Counted from the stretch's first letter, positions 40,600 to 48,837 are shown. The stretch is 64,000 bases of DNA from Phaeacidiphilus oryzae TH49 (GCF_000744815.1 NZ_JQMQ01000005.1:1558055-1622054); one strand, 5' to 3'. The notes: a model not told the origin generated them from the sequence alone. Program-made: numbers and translations.

Positions 40600-41955
40600 T
40601 CAGGACCGGTACGGCAGCGCCGGCACCAGGAAGCAGTTCCGGTCCATGTCCGGCACCTGCGTCACCCACCCCCGGCCGTCCGTCCACCGCGCCACGTCAA
40701 GGCACACCCGCTGCGGCCCGCTCGGCGGCGGCCGGTGGGTGAACGAGGCCGGCACGATCAGCCCGTGGGCGTCGTAGGGCTTCCCGCTGTCCATGAACCG
40801 CCGCAGGCAGTCCGGCCGCACCCCCGAGGGGCCGCAGGAGGCCGCCGCGTCCGCGAGCCACTGCGCGGCCGCCCATCCCTCCAGCTCCCACTGCGACATC
40901 CGGGCGGCCCGGTCCGGGTAGAACCTCGCCATCGCCTCCCGGAACCGGCGCACCGCCGGGTAGCGGACGTCCTGGTAGCTCCGGCTGTCCGAGGTCGCCC
41001 AGAGCGCGTTCCGGCAGCCCGGCGTCGCCGCGTAGTCGGCGGCCGCCTGCTCCGACCAGTTCTGCACATTGGTGACCTTGGCCAGCACCCGCACCCCGTC
41101 CGCCTGCATCGCCTGGCAGAGCCCGGCGTTGCCGCGGGTGTCCATGGCGTCGAAGAGCAGCTGGGTGCCCGCGTTCCTCAACCGGGCCGCCACCGAGCCG
41201 AACTGCGGCAGCGCGAAGTCCACCGTGGCGCGCAGCACCGAGTACCCCTCGGCCCGCAGCCCCTGCGCCAGTTGGCCGGCGTAGGAGGCCGAGGCGGACT
41301 GGTTGTAGGAGACCACGGCGGCCCGCCGCGCCCCCAGCGTCTGCCGGAAGTAGCGGTACACCTCGGTGGTCTGGTACCGGGTGCCGGCCCAGCCCACCGC
41401 GCTGCCGTCGCGCGGCTCCGAGCTGCCGTAGATCTGGTAGAGCCCGGGGTAGCGGTCGTACGCCGGGCCGAGCGGCTCGCCGCCGATGTCCGGCACGCCC
41501 TTGGCGCTCACATACGAGGCCCCGGCGTAGTCCAGCGTGGTGGTGGCCACCAGCGCCACCACCCGGTCCTGGTCGATGAGCCGGTGGACGCAGTCCTGGT
41601 CGCCGATCCCGCTGCCGCCGTCGTCGCAGGTGAAGACCCGCACGGGCGCGCCGTCCAGCTCGGGCTCCGCCTTGAGGAAGGCCTGCGCCCCGTACATCGG
41701 CCCGGTCAGCGCGTCCCCGCCGAGCGGGCTGGTCTGCGAGGCGATGATCCCCACCCGCACGGGCGTCCGTCCGCCCGCCCCGGTGGAGGACGTGCCGGAG
41801 CCGGCGGCCGGCGCGGAGGCGAAGTCACGCAGCGGCAGCCGGCTCCCGCACCCGCCCAGGGCCAGCGCCCCCGCCACCGCGCAGACCAGCGCGATCAGCA
41901 GCAGCCGGCCCCGGGCCGGGCGCCGCCCCCCGAGGGAGGCGGGCGGCCTCAGCAC
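40600..41955 (-). CDS. lipoprotein substrate-binding protein of a Liv-type ABC transporter
   Basis: A 451-aa type I periplasmic-binding-fold protein. The N-terminus has an Arg-rich start, a hydrophobic segment and the lipobox ALGGC, so it is a membrane-anchored lipoprotein. VRVGIIASQTSPLGGDALTGPMYGAQAFLKAE starts the ligand-binding lobes, and DGVRVLAKVTNVQNWSEQ and SQWELEGWAAAQWL are in the second lobe. The family binds branched-chain amino acids, amides or urea. GTG 41955 overlaps the preceding lipoprotein gene by 7 nt. The matching permease and ATPases lie divergently from 42.6 to 46.6 kb. Confidence 0.87.
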   Translation of the reverse strand: MLRPPASLGGRRPARGRLLLIALVCAVAGALALGGCGSRLPLRDFASAPAAGSGTSSTGAGGRTPVRVGIIASQTSPLGGDALTGPMYGAQAFLKAEPELDGAPVRVFTCDDGGSGIGDQDCVHRLIDQDRVVALVATTTLDYAGASYVSAKGVPDIGGEPLGPAYDRYPGLYQIYGSSEPRDGSAVGWAGTRYQTTEVYRYFRQTLGARRAAVVSYNQSASASYAGQLAQGLRAEGYSVLRATVDFALPQFGSVAARLRNAGTQLLFDAMDTRGNAGLCQAMQADGVRVLAKVTNVQNWSEQAAADYAATPGCRNALWATSDSRSYQDVRYPAVRRFREAMARFYPDRAARMSQWELEGWAAAQWLADAAASCGPSGVRPDCLRRFMDSGKPYDAHGLIVPASFTHRPPPSGPQRVCLDVARWTDGRGWVTQVPDMDRNCFLVPALPYRS

Positions 41956-42482
41956 CCCGGCACGCTCTTTCCGCTGAGCTGCACCAGCGAGCAGAGGGTG
42001 GTGTCGCCCACCTTCCAGGTGCCGTTCTCCAGCACGGACTGACCGGCGGCGTTCGGCAGCACCGGCGCGCCCTTGAGGCTGAGGGTGTAGGTGACCTTGG
42101 CCGCCGTGGCGCCGGTGAAGTCGACCGCGGTGACCTTCGCGCTCACCTGCCCCATCCGCGGGTCCCCGGCGAAGCCCTGCAGCACGGGCTGCATCGCCGA
42201 GCCGTGCTGCACCAGAGCCGCCTTCTCGGCCGCCGGGGTGCCCGGGTTGAAGAACTTCTCCCAGTTCCGGACGATCTCCGCCTTGGCCGCGGCCGGATCC
42301 GAGGGCTGGGCCGCCGAGCCGCTGGACGGGGCCGCCGGTGCCGAGGTCGCCGGTGCGCTGCTCGCGCCGGCCGTTCCGCTGGATCCCGTGCCACCGCCCG
42401 AGCCGCTGCTGCACGCGGCTCCGCCGAAGGCGAGCAGCACCGCGAGTCCCGCCGCTGCCATTCCACGTCTGTTCCGGACCAT
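41949..42482 (-). CDS. small secreted lipoprotein, resembles the Mtb12 family
   Basis: A 177-aa lipoprotein with signal peptide and lipobox (LLAFGGAACSS), then a 35-residue Ser/Ala/Pro-rich linker and a compact C-terminal domain (EIVRNWEKFFNPGTPAAEK, with ENGTWKVGDTTLCSLVQL). The pattern resembles the mycobacterial low-molecular-weight antigen Mtb12 domain, which is a tentative match. Cysteines in TTLC and VPGC could form a disulfide. ATG 42482 has GGTGAG upstream; an in-frame GTG at 42491 is an alternative. Its 3' end overlaps the substrate-binding protein gene, so it is probably part of the same transport system. Confidence 0.75.
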   Translation of the reverse strand: MVRNRRGMAAAGLAVLLAFGGAACSSGSGGGTGSSGTAGASSAPATSAPAAPSSGSAAQPSDPAAAKAEIVRNWEKFFNPGTPAAEKAALVQHGSAMQPVLQGFAGDPRMGQVSAKVTAVDFTGATAAKVTYTLSLKGAPVLPNAAGQSVLENGTWKVGDTTLCSLVQLSGKSVPGC

Positions 42483-42644
42483 CGTTCTCACCGCCGATGC
42501 GTGCCGGTCATGTCATGTGCGCCGCCACTAGGCTAGGACGGGTGTCACCGGTTCCGGCCCCCTCGGGAGCGGAACGCAGGCAAATCGTGACCGGCCCTCG
42601 GCACACCAGATCTTCGGAGCATCGGCGACCACCGGGGTGACGCG

Positions 42645-43412
42645 ATGACCGAACCACGTACGACGGCCCTGCGGCACGCGGTCGGACGACTGCCGCAGGC
42701 GCTCGGCGCGGCCGCGCGCCTCCTCGCCCACCGGCCCTGGTACCCGGTGGCGGCGCTCGGCGCGCTGCTCTGCGCCCTCGGCTGGTACGGGATCTCCGGC
42801 GAGCGCTACCCGGCCCGCCAACTCCCGTACCTGGCCTCGGCGTCGATCCCGGGGGCCGCCCTGCTGGTGGCCGCGGCCGTACTCCTCGCCCGGCACCGCG
42901 CGGACGCGGCCGGGGACCAGGAGACCCGCCGCCGGATCGCCGAGATCCACGCCCTCCTGCTGGAGGCGGCCGACGACCTCCGCGACCCCGGCGCCACCGC
43001 CGCCGGCCGCCCGGAGGCACCGGCGCCCCCGGTCGCCCTCCCCGGCAGCACCCTCTACCACCGCCCGTCCTGCCGCCTGGTCCGCGGCAAACCGGGCGCC
43101 GCCGCGGTCGACCCGGCCCTCGACGGCCGCGGTCTCTCGCCGTGCCCGGTCTGCCTGCCCGGGCCCGGCGAGGACCCAGGCACCGCCGACGCCGCCCCCG
43201 CCGCCCCCGCCACCCCGCCGCCGAGCCCGGTCCCGCCTCCGACTCCCGTCCCGCCCAAGGGGGTTGACCGATGCCCGGCACCGACCTCACCGTCGACCTC
43301 GCCCTCGCCGGGATGGCGACCGGCAGCGCCGCCGCCCTCTCCGGCCTCGGCCTGGTGGTCTGCCACCGCACCACGGGCGTCCTCAACCTGGCCCAGGGCG
43401 CGATCGCGATGA
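42645..43412 (+). CDS. two-TM protein with a His/Cys zinc-like motif, probable one-base frame error at its 3' end
   Basis: I do not recognise this protein. It has two hydrophobic segments (WYPVAALGALLCALGWYGI and ASIPGAALLVAAAVLLA), a short helix RRRIAEIHALLLEAADDL, then YHRPSC with a distal SPCPVC. The resulting H-x3-C...C-x2-C arrangement could bind zinc. A Pro-rich tail follows. As read it overruns the permease start at 43271 by 142 bp in an Arg/Pro/Ser-rich frame. One extra G in the G5 run at 43259-43263 would give a TGA just before that start, so the true end is probably near 43267. It is the first gene of the transporter operon. A TAGGCT -10-like box is at 42529-42534. Confidence 0.65.
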   Translation: MTEPRTTALRHAVGRLPQALGAAARLLAHRPWYPVAALGALLCALGWYGISGERYPARQLPYLASASIPGAALLVAAAVLLARHRADAAGDQETRRRIAEIHALLLEAADDLRDPGATAAGRPEAPAPPVALPGSTLYHRPSCRLVRGKPGAAAVDPALDGRGLSPCPVCLPGPGEDPGTADAAPAAPATPPPSPVPPPTPVPPKGVDRCPAPTSPSTSPSPGWRPAAPPPSPASAWWSATAPRASSTWPRARSR

Positions 43413-45184
43413 TCACCGCCTACGCCCTCCGCCAGACCGCCGTCGTCTGGCACTGGCCGCTCGCCCTGGCCGCCCCGGTCTGCGTCCTCCTCTTCGCCCC
43501 GGCGCTCGGCTGGACGCTGGACGCGCTGGTCTTCCGCCCGCTCCAGCGCGCCGGCGCGGACCCCACCCGCACCCTGGTCTCCACCCTCGGCGTCTTCATC
43601 GCCCTGATCGGCGCGGCCACCCTGCTGTGGGGCCGGGCGCCGCTCGCCGACACCCCCGCCCTGGTCCCGGCCGACTCCGTGGGCAGCCTCGGCGGGCAGC
43701 CGATCCGGCTGGACACCGTGGTCCAACTCGCCGCCGTACTGGCCCTGGCCGGGCTCACCGCCGGCGTCGGCCGCTGGACCAGGTTCGGCACCGAGGTCCG
43801 CGCCGTGGTCGACAACCGCCGGCTGGCCGAGCTGAACGGCGTGGACGCGGACCGGGTGGCCTCCGTCGGCTGGGCCTTCGGCGCCTTCACCGCCGGGCTG
43901 ACCGGCGTCCTCCTCGCCCCGCTGCTCCGCCTCGACCCGTACGGGCTGCCGCTGCTGGTGATGGAGACCATGGCGGTGGCGGTCGCCGCCCGGCTGCGCG
44001 GCCTGGGCACGGCGGTGCTCGCCGGACTGGCGCTCGGCGTCGCGCAGAGCGAGCTGAGCCGCTTCCACCTGCCGGGCAGCGCCGACCAGTTGCTCCAGTC
44101 GCTGACCGCCAACCTGTTCGTGGTCGCCCTGCTGGCCGTGGTGCTGCTGCCGTCCGGAGCCAGTTGGAGCCGGTCAGTCGAGGGGCCGGCGACAAGCCGC
44201 CGCCCGGAACGCCTCGGCGCCGGCGGCCGGGGCGCGCTGCCCGCCCTCGCCCTGTCGCTGCTCCTCCTCCCGCTGTGCCTGCGCGGCCAGTCCCTCCACA
44301 CCGCGCTGGCCTTCCCGGCCCTGGCGCTGATCCTCCTCTCGCTCACCGCGGTCACCGGCTACGGCGGCCAGATCTCCCTGGGCCAGGCCGGATACGCCGG
44401 CCTGGGCGCCCTCTTCACCGGCTGGCTCACCACCGGCCCAGGACTGCCGACCCTCCCGGCCCTCCTCCTCGCCGTCGCGATCACCGCCCCCTTCGGCCTG
44501 CTCACCGGCTGGCCGGCGATCCGCCGCCGCGGCCTCGCGCTGGCCGTGGCCACCTTCGCCGTCGGCACCGCGATGAGCCGGTTCGTCTTCCAACAGCCGT
44601 ACGCCACCCAGAACCTGGACCTCACCCGGCACGGCTGGGCAGCTGGGGACCGCGCGTTCTACGCCGCCGAGGCGGCCCTGCTGCTGCTCGGCCTCCTCGC
44701 CGTCCACGCCCTCCACCGCGGCCGCCCGGGCCGGGCGATCGCCGCCATGCGCGACCACGAGGCGGCCGCCGAGGCGGCCGGGGTGGACGTCCCCCGGCTG
44801 AAGCTGGCGACCTTCGTGGCCGGCGCCGCGCTGGCCGCCCTCGGCGGCGGACTCCTCGCCCTCGGCGGCCAGGCCTTCGACCCGGACGCCTTCGACCCGG
44901 TGATCGGCCTGGTGTGGTTCGCCGCGGTGGTGGTCCTGGGCGCGGACCGCCCGGCCCGCGCCGTCCTCGCGGCGGCGCTGCTCACCGCGCTGGACGGGCT
45001 GGCCCCCAGCCAGTCCCTCTCCACCGCGCTGATCGGCCTGCTGGCCCTGCTCCAGGGCCGCTTCCAGGCGCGCCCCGGCCTGCCGCCGGCCCTCCGGCTC
45101 CGGCTGCCGCACCGGCCGGAACCGCGCCCGCTCCGCCCCACCGCCCTGGCCCGCGCCCTCCTCGCCCGGAGGGCCGCGCCATGA
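43271..45184 (+). CDS. fused LivH-LivM permease of a branched-chain amino acid-type ABC transporter
   Basis: A 637-aa membrane protein joining the two permease subunits usually encoded separately. Residues 1-300 are LivH-like (GLGLVVCHRTTGVLNLAQGAIAMITAYA, then FRPLQRAGADPTRTLVSTLGVF). Residues 340-600 are LivM-like (LTAVTGYGGQISLGQAGYAGLGALFTGW, then HEAAAEAAGVDV). About 16-18 membrane segments are expected. ATG 43271 has AAGGGGG upstream. The stop overlaps an ATG at 45181, which is the expected start of the ATPase gene. Fusions of this kind occur in other actinobacteria. Confidence 0.92.
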   Translation: MPGTDLTVDLALAGMATGSAAALSGLGLVVCHRTTGVLNLAQGAIAMITAYALRQTAVVWHWPLALAAPVCVLLFAPALGWTLDALVFRPLQRAGADPTRTLVSTLGVFIALIGAATLLWGRAPLADTPALVPADSVGSLGGQPIRLDTVVQLAAVLALAGLTAGVGRWTRFGTEVRAVVDNRRLAELNGVDADRVASVGWAFGAFTAGLTGVLLAPLLRLDPYGLPLLVMETMAVAVAARLRGLGTAVLAGLALGVAQSELSRFHLPGSADQLLQSLTANLFVVALLAVVLLPSGASWSRSVEGPATSRRPERLGAGGRGALPALALSLLLLPLCLRGQSLHTALAFPALALILLSLTAVTGYGGQISLGQAGYAGLGALFTGWLTTGPGLPTLPALLLAVAITAPFGLLTGWPAIRRRGLALAVATFAVGTAMSRFVFQQPYATQNLDLTRHGWAAGDRAFYAAEAALLLLGLLAVHALHRGRPGRAIAAMRDHEAAAEAAGVDVPRLKLATFVAGAALAALGGGLLALGGQAFDPDAFDPVIGLVWFAAVVVLGADRPARAVLAAALLTALDGLAPSQSLSTALIGLLALLQGRFQARPGLPPALRLRLPHRPEPRPLRPTALARALLARRAAP

Positions 45185-45269
45185 CCGCCCCGAACCCGGC
45201 CCCCCGACCGCGCTCCCGCCGGACGGCCCCGTCCTCGCCGCCCACGGCCTCAGCAAGCGCTTCGGCGGA

Positions 45270-45884
45270 GTGACCGCGGTGGACCGCGCGGAACTCTCCG
45301 TCCCGGCGGCCCGGATCACCGCCCTGACCGGCCCCAACGGCGCCGGCAAGAGCACCCTCTTCGACTGCCTGGCCGGTGCCGCCCGCCCGTCCGCCGGCCG
45401 GGTGCTGCTCTCCGGACGGGACGTCACCCGCCTTCCCCCGCACGCGCGTTCCCGCCTCGGCCTGGCCCGCACCTTCCAGCACCTGGCCGTCTTCCCGTCC
45501 CTGACGGTCGCCGAGAACCTCCGGCTGGGCGCCGACCGCACCCCCGACCCGCCGGCCACCGTGGCCGCCGTACTGGACCGGCTCGGCCTCACCCGACTCC
45601 GCGACCACCCCGCCGACGGCCTCCCCACCGGCACCCTCCGCCTGGTCGAGCTGGGCCGGGCGCTGGCCGCCCGCCCCCGGGTGCTGCTGCTGGACGAGCC
45701 CGCCGCCGGCCTGGACCACGCCGAGACCGCCGGCCTCGACGAACTCCTGCGCACCCTCGCCGTCGGGGACGGCATCGCCCTCCTCCTCGTCGAGCACGAC
45801 GCCGAGCTGGTCTCCCGGCTGGCCGACCGCGTCTACACGATGACCGCGGGCCGGCTGGCCCTCGCCGAGGGAGGCCGGGGATGA
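45270..45884 (+). CDS. LivG-like ABC ATPase with apparent N-terminal frameshift
   Basis: The intact frame has Walker A GPNGAGKST, signature LPTGTLRLVELGRAL, Walker B LLLDEPAAGLDH and an H-loop in LLVEHD. The first in-frame start, GTG 45270, would remove the first beta strand. The family start (PVLAAHGLSKRFGGVTAVD) lies upstream in the same frame but without a start codon. ATG 45181, overlapping the permease stop, is in another frame and soon stops. One extra C in the C6 run at 45200-45205 joins ATG 45181 to this frame. The gene is therefore probably 45181-45884 in reality. The stop overlaps the next ATG by 4 nt. Confidence 0.8.
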   Translation: MTAVDRAELSVPAARITALTGPNGAGKSTLFDCLAGAARPSAGRVLLSGRDVTRLPPHARSRLGLARTFQHLAVFPSLTVAENLRLGADRTPDPPATVAAVLDRLGLTRLRDHPADGLPTGTLRLVELGRALAARPRVLLLDEPAAGLDHAETAGLDELLRTLAVGDGIALLLVEHDAELVSRLADRVYTMTAGRLALAEGGRG

Positions 45885-46585
45885 CCGCCCCGCCCCCCGG
45901 CCTCTCCGCCGAACTGCGCGCGATCCGGGCCGGCTACGGCCCGCTGGAGGCCCTCCACGCGGTGGACCTCCCGGTCCCGGCCGGCTGCTGCACCCTGCTC
46001 CTCGGCCGCAACGGGGCCGGCCGCAGCACCGCGCTGCGGGTCCTGGCCGGCACCCTCCGCCCGACCGCCGGCCGGGTGCTCCTGGACGGGCGGGACGCCA
46101 CCCGTCTCGGCCCGTGGCGCCGGGCCCGGCTCGGCCTCTGCGCCGTCCCCGACGAGCAGGCCGTCTTCCCCTCCCTCACGGTGGCCGAGCACCTGGCGGT
46201 CTCCGGGGCCGACCCCGCAGAGGTGCTCGACCGTCACTTCCCCGAGCTGCGGCGGCTGTTGGACCGCAGGGCCGGCACCCTCTCCGGCGGCGAGCAGCGG
46301 ATGACCGCGCTCTGCCGGGCCCTGGCCGGCCCCGCCCGGCTGCTGGTCCTGGACGAGTTCGGCCGGGGCCTCGCCGAGGAGGTCCGGCATCGGGTCTTCG
46401 CCGCCCTCGCGGAGGCGGTGGCCGCCGGCCGCACGGTGCTCCTCGCGGAACAGGGACCGCCGCCCGGCGATCCCTTCCCGCCCGGCCGGTGCTTCGTCCA
46501 CGTCCTCCACCGCGGCCGGATCGCCTTCTCCGGGGAACCCGCCGAACTGACGCGTCAGGGGCCCGGCCTGCCGCCGGGCCCCTGA
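45881..46585 (+). CDS. LivF-like ABC ATPase with Walker A Lys replaced by Arg
   Basis: A 234-aa second ATPase of the transporter. Walker A reads GRNGAGRST, with Arg in place of the nucleotide-binding Lys. The signature LSGGEQRMTALCRAL is intact. Walker B is LLVLDEFGRGL, with Phe after the catalytic Glu instead of Pro. The H-loop region is changed to LLAEQGPPPG. One ATP site of the LivG/LivF pair may therefore be catalytically weak or regulatory. The ATG overlaps the upstream stop (ATGA), and the 3' end lies inside a strong terminator hairpin. Confidence 0.85.
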   Translation: MTAPPPGLSAELRAIRAGYGPLEALHAVDLPVPAGCCTLLLGRNGAGRSTALRVLAGTLRPTAGRVLLDGRDATRLGPWRRARLGLCAVPDEQAVFPSLTVAEHLAVSGADPAEVLDRHFPELRRLLDRRAGTLSGGEQRMTALCRALAGPARLLVLDEFGRGLAEEVRHRVFAALAEAVAAGRTVLLAEQGPPPGDPFPPGRCFVHVLHRGRIAFSGEPAELTRQGPGLPPGP

Positions 46586-46587
46586 CG
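46553..46587. terminator. strong bidirectional terminator overlapping the LivF stop
   Basis: CGTCAGGGGCCCGGC (46553-46567) and GCCGGGCCCCTGACG (46573-46587) form a perfect 15-bp stem with a 5-nt loop. The last ten codons and the stop of the LivF-like gene lie within it. The convergent Rpf-like gene ends 16 bp beyond. Confidence 0.85.
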
Positions 46588-46602
46588 GGGAGAGCTACCG
46601 GA

Positions 46603-47244
46603 TCAGACGTCGAGACGCTGGCCCACGAAGATCAGGTTCGGGTCGGCACCGATCGTGCTCCTGTTCCTCTCGTAGAGCTTGGTCCAGGAGATGCCCTTGT
46701 GGGCGGCGATGGAGCTCAGGGTGTCCCCCGACCTGACGGTGTAGTCGCCAGAGCCGGTGCGGTAGTGGTGGACGGCGCTGGAGCCGGTGCTCCGGACCGC
46801 GTCCTCGGAGGTGTGGGAGGTGTTGGCGGTGGAGCGGCTGTGGTGGTGGACACCGGCCGAGCGCGACACCCCGGCGGACGTGGAGCCGCCCTTGGTGAGC
46901 CCGTATCCGGTGTTCGGCCAGGCGCCCGGCCCCTGCGAGGCGAGCACCCGCTCGGCGACGGCTATCTGCTCGGACTTGCTCGCCTCGGAGGCGTTCGCCG
47001 CGTAGGCGGTGCCCCCGTAGGCGGCCCAGGTCGACTGGGAGAACTGCAGTCCGCCGTAATAGCCGTTACCGGTGTTGGCGTGCCAGTCGCCGCCGCTTTC
47101 GAGCTGCGCGACGTGGTCCCACTGCGAGGTGGACGCGGCAGAGGCGGAGCCGGCGTTGGCGAGTACTCCGACGGCGGGTGCGGCGACGGCCAGGCCGGCG
47201 ATGACGGCGGCACGGACTGCGACATTCTCGCGACGGAAGATCAT
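46603..47244 (-). CDS. secreted resuscitation-promoting-factor-like transglycosylase with LysM
   Basis: A 213-aa wall hydrolase. A signal peptide (about residues 1-37, ending GSASA) is followed by an Rpf-type lysozyme-like domain: STSQWDHVAQLESGGDW contains the catalytic Glu, then GYYGGLQFSQSTWAAYGG and ERVLASQGPGAWP. A Ser/His-rich linker and a C-terminal LysM (YTVRSGDTLSSIAAHKGIS, ending VGQRLDV) bind peptidoglycan. The family cleaves peptidoglycan during spore germination and growth. ATG 47244 has GAAAGGG upstream. A TTGAAA-18-TAGGTT promoter lies about 105-135 bp upstream, giving a leader of about 100 nt. Confidence 0.93.
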   Translation of the reverse strand: MIFRRENVAVRAAVIAGLAVAAPAVGVLANAGSASAASTSQWDHVAQLESGGDWHANTGNGYYGGLQFSQSTWAAYGGTAYAANASEASKSEQIAVAERVLASQGPGAWPNTGYGLTKGGSTSAGVSRSAGVHHHSRSTANTSHTSEDAVRSTGSSAVHHYRTGSGDYTVRSGDTLSSIAAHKGISWTKLYERNRSTIGADPNLIFVGQRLDV

Positions 47245-47692
47245 TGAGACCCTTTCGAGTTCCCCGGGATCGGCCGGCGGGCCGCGCGGTCCTGTCCACC
47301 GCACACGGCGTCCGCCGCCTGGGCCGGGTAGCGCTCGGTGCGCCGCCAGGAAACCTAGGCAGCGCCCGGAAGTCCTTTCAAATAATTCACTGAAAACCCA
47401 GCTCAAAAGGCGGTTACCAGTGGTATTGATCTAGGAATTGAGACAAGACCCGGAATGTTTCGGCCAATTCGCAAGATCGGGCGGCTGGTATTGTGACCGC
47501 GGTTACCCGGACGCCTCGGTGACCTCGCTCACATTATCGACGGGCCGTGGCGGCCCGAATACGGTGAGTGAAAGTGGAATCGGACATTCCCACCCGTTCG
47601 GGACCAGGACCGTGACCCCGAGCACACCGGACGCGTTCTCCCTCGTGGCCGGGTGCGCCCGCGCCCGGTTATCCCCGACCCGAGGAGTCTTC
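47245..47692. other. divergent intergenic region, Rpf-like / hypothetical
   Basis: This is a fairly AT-rich stretch. TACCAGTGGTA is a perfect palindrome at 47415-47425 and GTGACCGCGGTTAC (47492-47505) is nearly one. No conserved riboswitch core was recognised in the roughly 100-nt Rpf leader, and no small gene stands out. Confidence 0.4.
47349..47378 (-). promoter_or_regulatory. promoter of the Rpf-like gene
   Basis: On the minus strand TTGAAA (47378-47373) and TAGGTT (47354-47349) are 18 nt apart, close to the vegetative consensus. Confidence 0.6.
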
Positions 47693-48553
47693 GTGCCCCG
47701 CATGCTCGACGTCAGCGACGATGTGCGCGCCGAGATCGGCGACGACGAGGCGGACCGGCTCATCGCCGGAGGCAGCGCCCCGGACGTGTACGACTGCACG
47801 TCCTGCCGGGCCCCGGGCGACGTCAACCAGGAGCACACCTCCACGGTGCTGTTCGTCGCCGAGGAGACGGCGGTGCTGGCCTTCGCCCACGCCCGCTGCA
47901 TCCCGTCCCAGGTGGTCCCGGTCCAGGAGGAGCAGCTGCGCGGGGCCGTCCAGGGCCTCGCCCAGAACCCCGACCTGCCGGTGGACCAGGTCCCGCTGCA
48001 GGCGGCGATGCCGTCGATGCCCGCCCCGGCCGCTCCTGCCGCCCCCGAGAGGACCGGGGAGCCGGGCGGCCCCGCGGTGCTCAGCGTCACCTGCGGCCTG
48101 GTGCTGGTGCAGGACCCGGGCCAGGGCTCGGTGCCGCGCGCGGCGCTGGTGGTCGAGCCGACCGGCGGGGTGAGCCGGCCGGGCGGCTCCGGCGAGCAGG
48201 ACGAGTTCTACGAGCTGGTGCTCGACCAGGGCATGGCGCCGGTGCCGAACGTGGACCAGGCCCCGGCGCAGCTCCCCGGCTGGTCCGTGCTGATCGCCAT
48301 GGGCCGGCTGCACGCCGTGCTCCAGCCCGGCCCGCAGGGCGGCACCACCGCCTGGTGGCAGGCCCACCAGCCGCTCCAGGTCACCGACGCCTGGCGGCAG
48401 GCCGCCGTGGCGCACGGCGAGGTCCTCATGTACGCGGCCCCGCACGGCTACATCGGCCAGCAGCCCCGCGAGGACCTGATGCGCGCCGCCCTCGACCAGG
48501 CCGCCGCCAAGGGCGTCCTGGCCGGCGCCGCCCTCCCGCTGGCGGGCACCTGA
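47693..48553 (+). CDS. hypothetical protein conserved in style with actinomycete proteins
   Basis: I do not recognise this 286-aa protein. It starts VPRMLDVSDDVRAEIGDDEADRLIAGG. It then has a CTSCRAPGDV pair and ARCIPSQV, giving a possible C-x2-C...C metal site near residues 35-75. A 25-residue Pro/Ala linker follows ([13 protein letters not shown]), then a globular C-terminal domain with PGWSVLIAMGRLHAVLQPG and ending AAKGVLAGAALPLAGT. No signal peptide or membrane segment is seen. GTG 47693 has GAGGAG 6 nt upstream. Confidence 0.82.
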   Translation: MPRMLDVSDDVRAEIGDDEADRLIAGGSAPDVYDCTSCRAPGDVNQEHTSTVLFVAEETAVLAFAHARCIPSQVVPVQEEQLRGAVQGLAQNPDLPVDQVPLQAAMPSMPAPAAPAAPERTGEPGGPAVLSVTCGLVLVQDPGQGSVPRAALVVEPTGGVSRPGGSGEQDEFYELVLDQGMAPVPNVDQAPAQLPGWSVLIAMGRLHAVLQPGPQGGTTAWWQAHQPLQVTDAWRQAAVAHGEVLMYAAPHGYIGQQPREDLMRAALDQAAAKGVLAGAALPLAGT

Positions 48554-48569
48554 CCGCGCCCCGTGATCC

Positions 48570-48650
48570 GCGGAGCGGATCAGGCGGAGGGGAACTGCGC
48601 GGCCCGCGCGCGACGGCGGCGCCCCCGCAGTTCCCCGCGCCCCTCAAGTC
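48570..48650. repeat. degenerate inverted pair of the dispersed GC-rich repeat
   Basis: GGCGGAGGGGAACTGCGCG (48583-48601) faces CGCAGTTCCCCGCGCCCC (48626-48643) with only 24 bp between them, directly after the hypothetical gene stop. It may serve as its terminator. Confidence 0.75.
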
Positions 48651-48837
48651 GCCGCGCGCCGCTGCGGAACGCCGCCGAAGCGCCGGCCCGGGTGCCGGGC
48701 GGGGGCCGGGCCGCGGCGGGCCGGGGCGGGGGACGGGACACCGTCACGCGGCGCGAGCCACGGGCGCGCGCGACCACCGCCCGGTTCCCTCCCGCAACCC
48801 CGGGACGCTTCAGTCGTTGGCCAGGGCGTGCACAGCT

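Noticed and set aside
47245-47345. A c-di-AMP (ydaO-type) riboswitch before the Rpf-like gene
   Set aside because: Rpf genes in Streptomyces can have one, but the predicted leader is only about 100 nt and I could not find the conserved ydaO cores.
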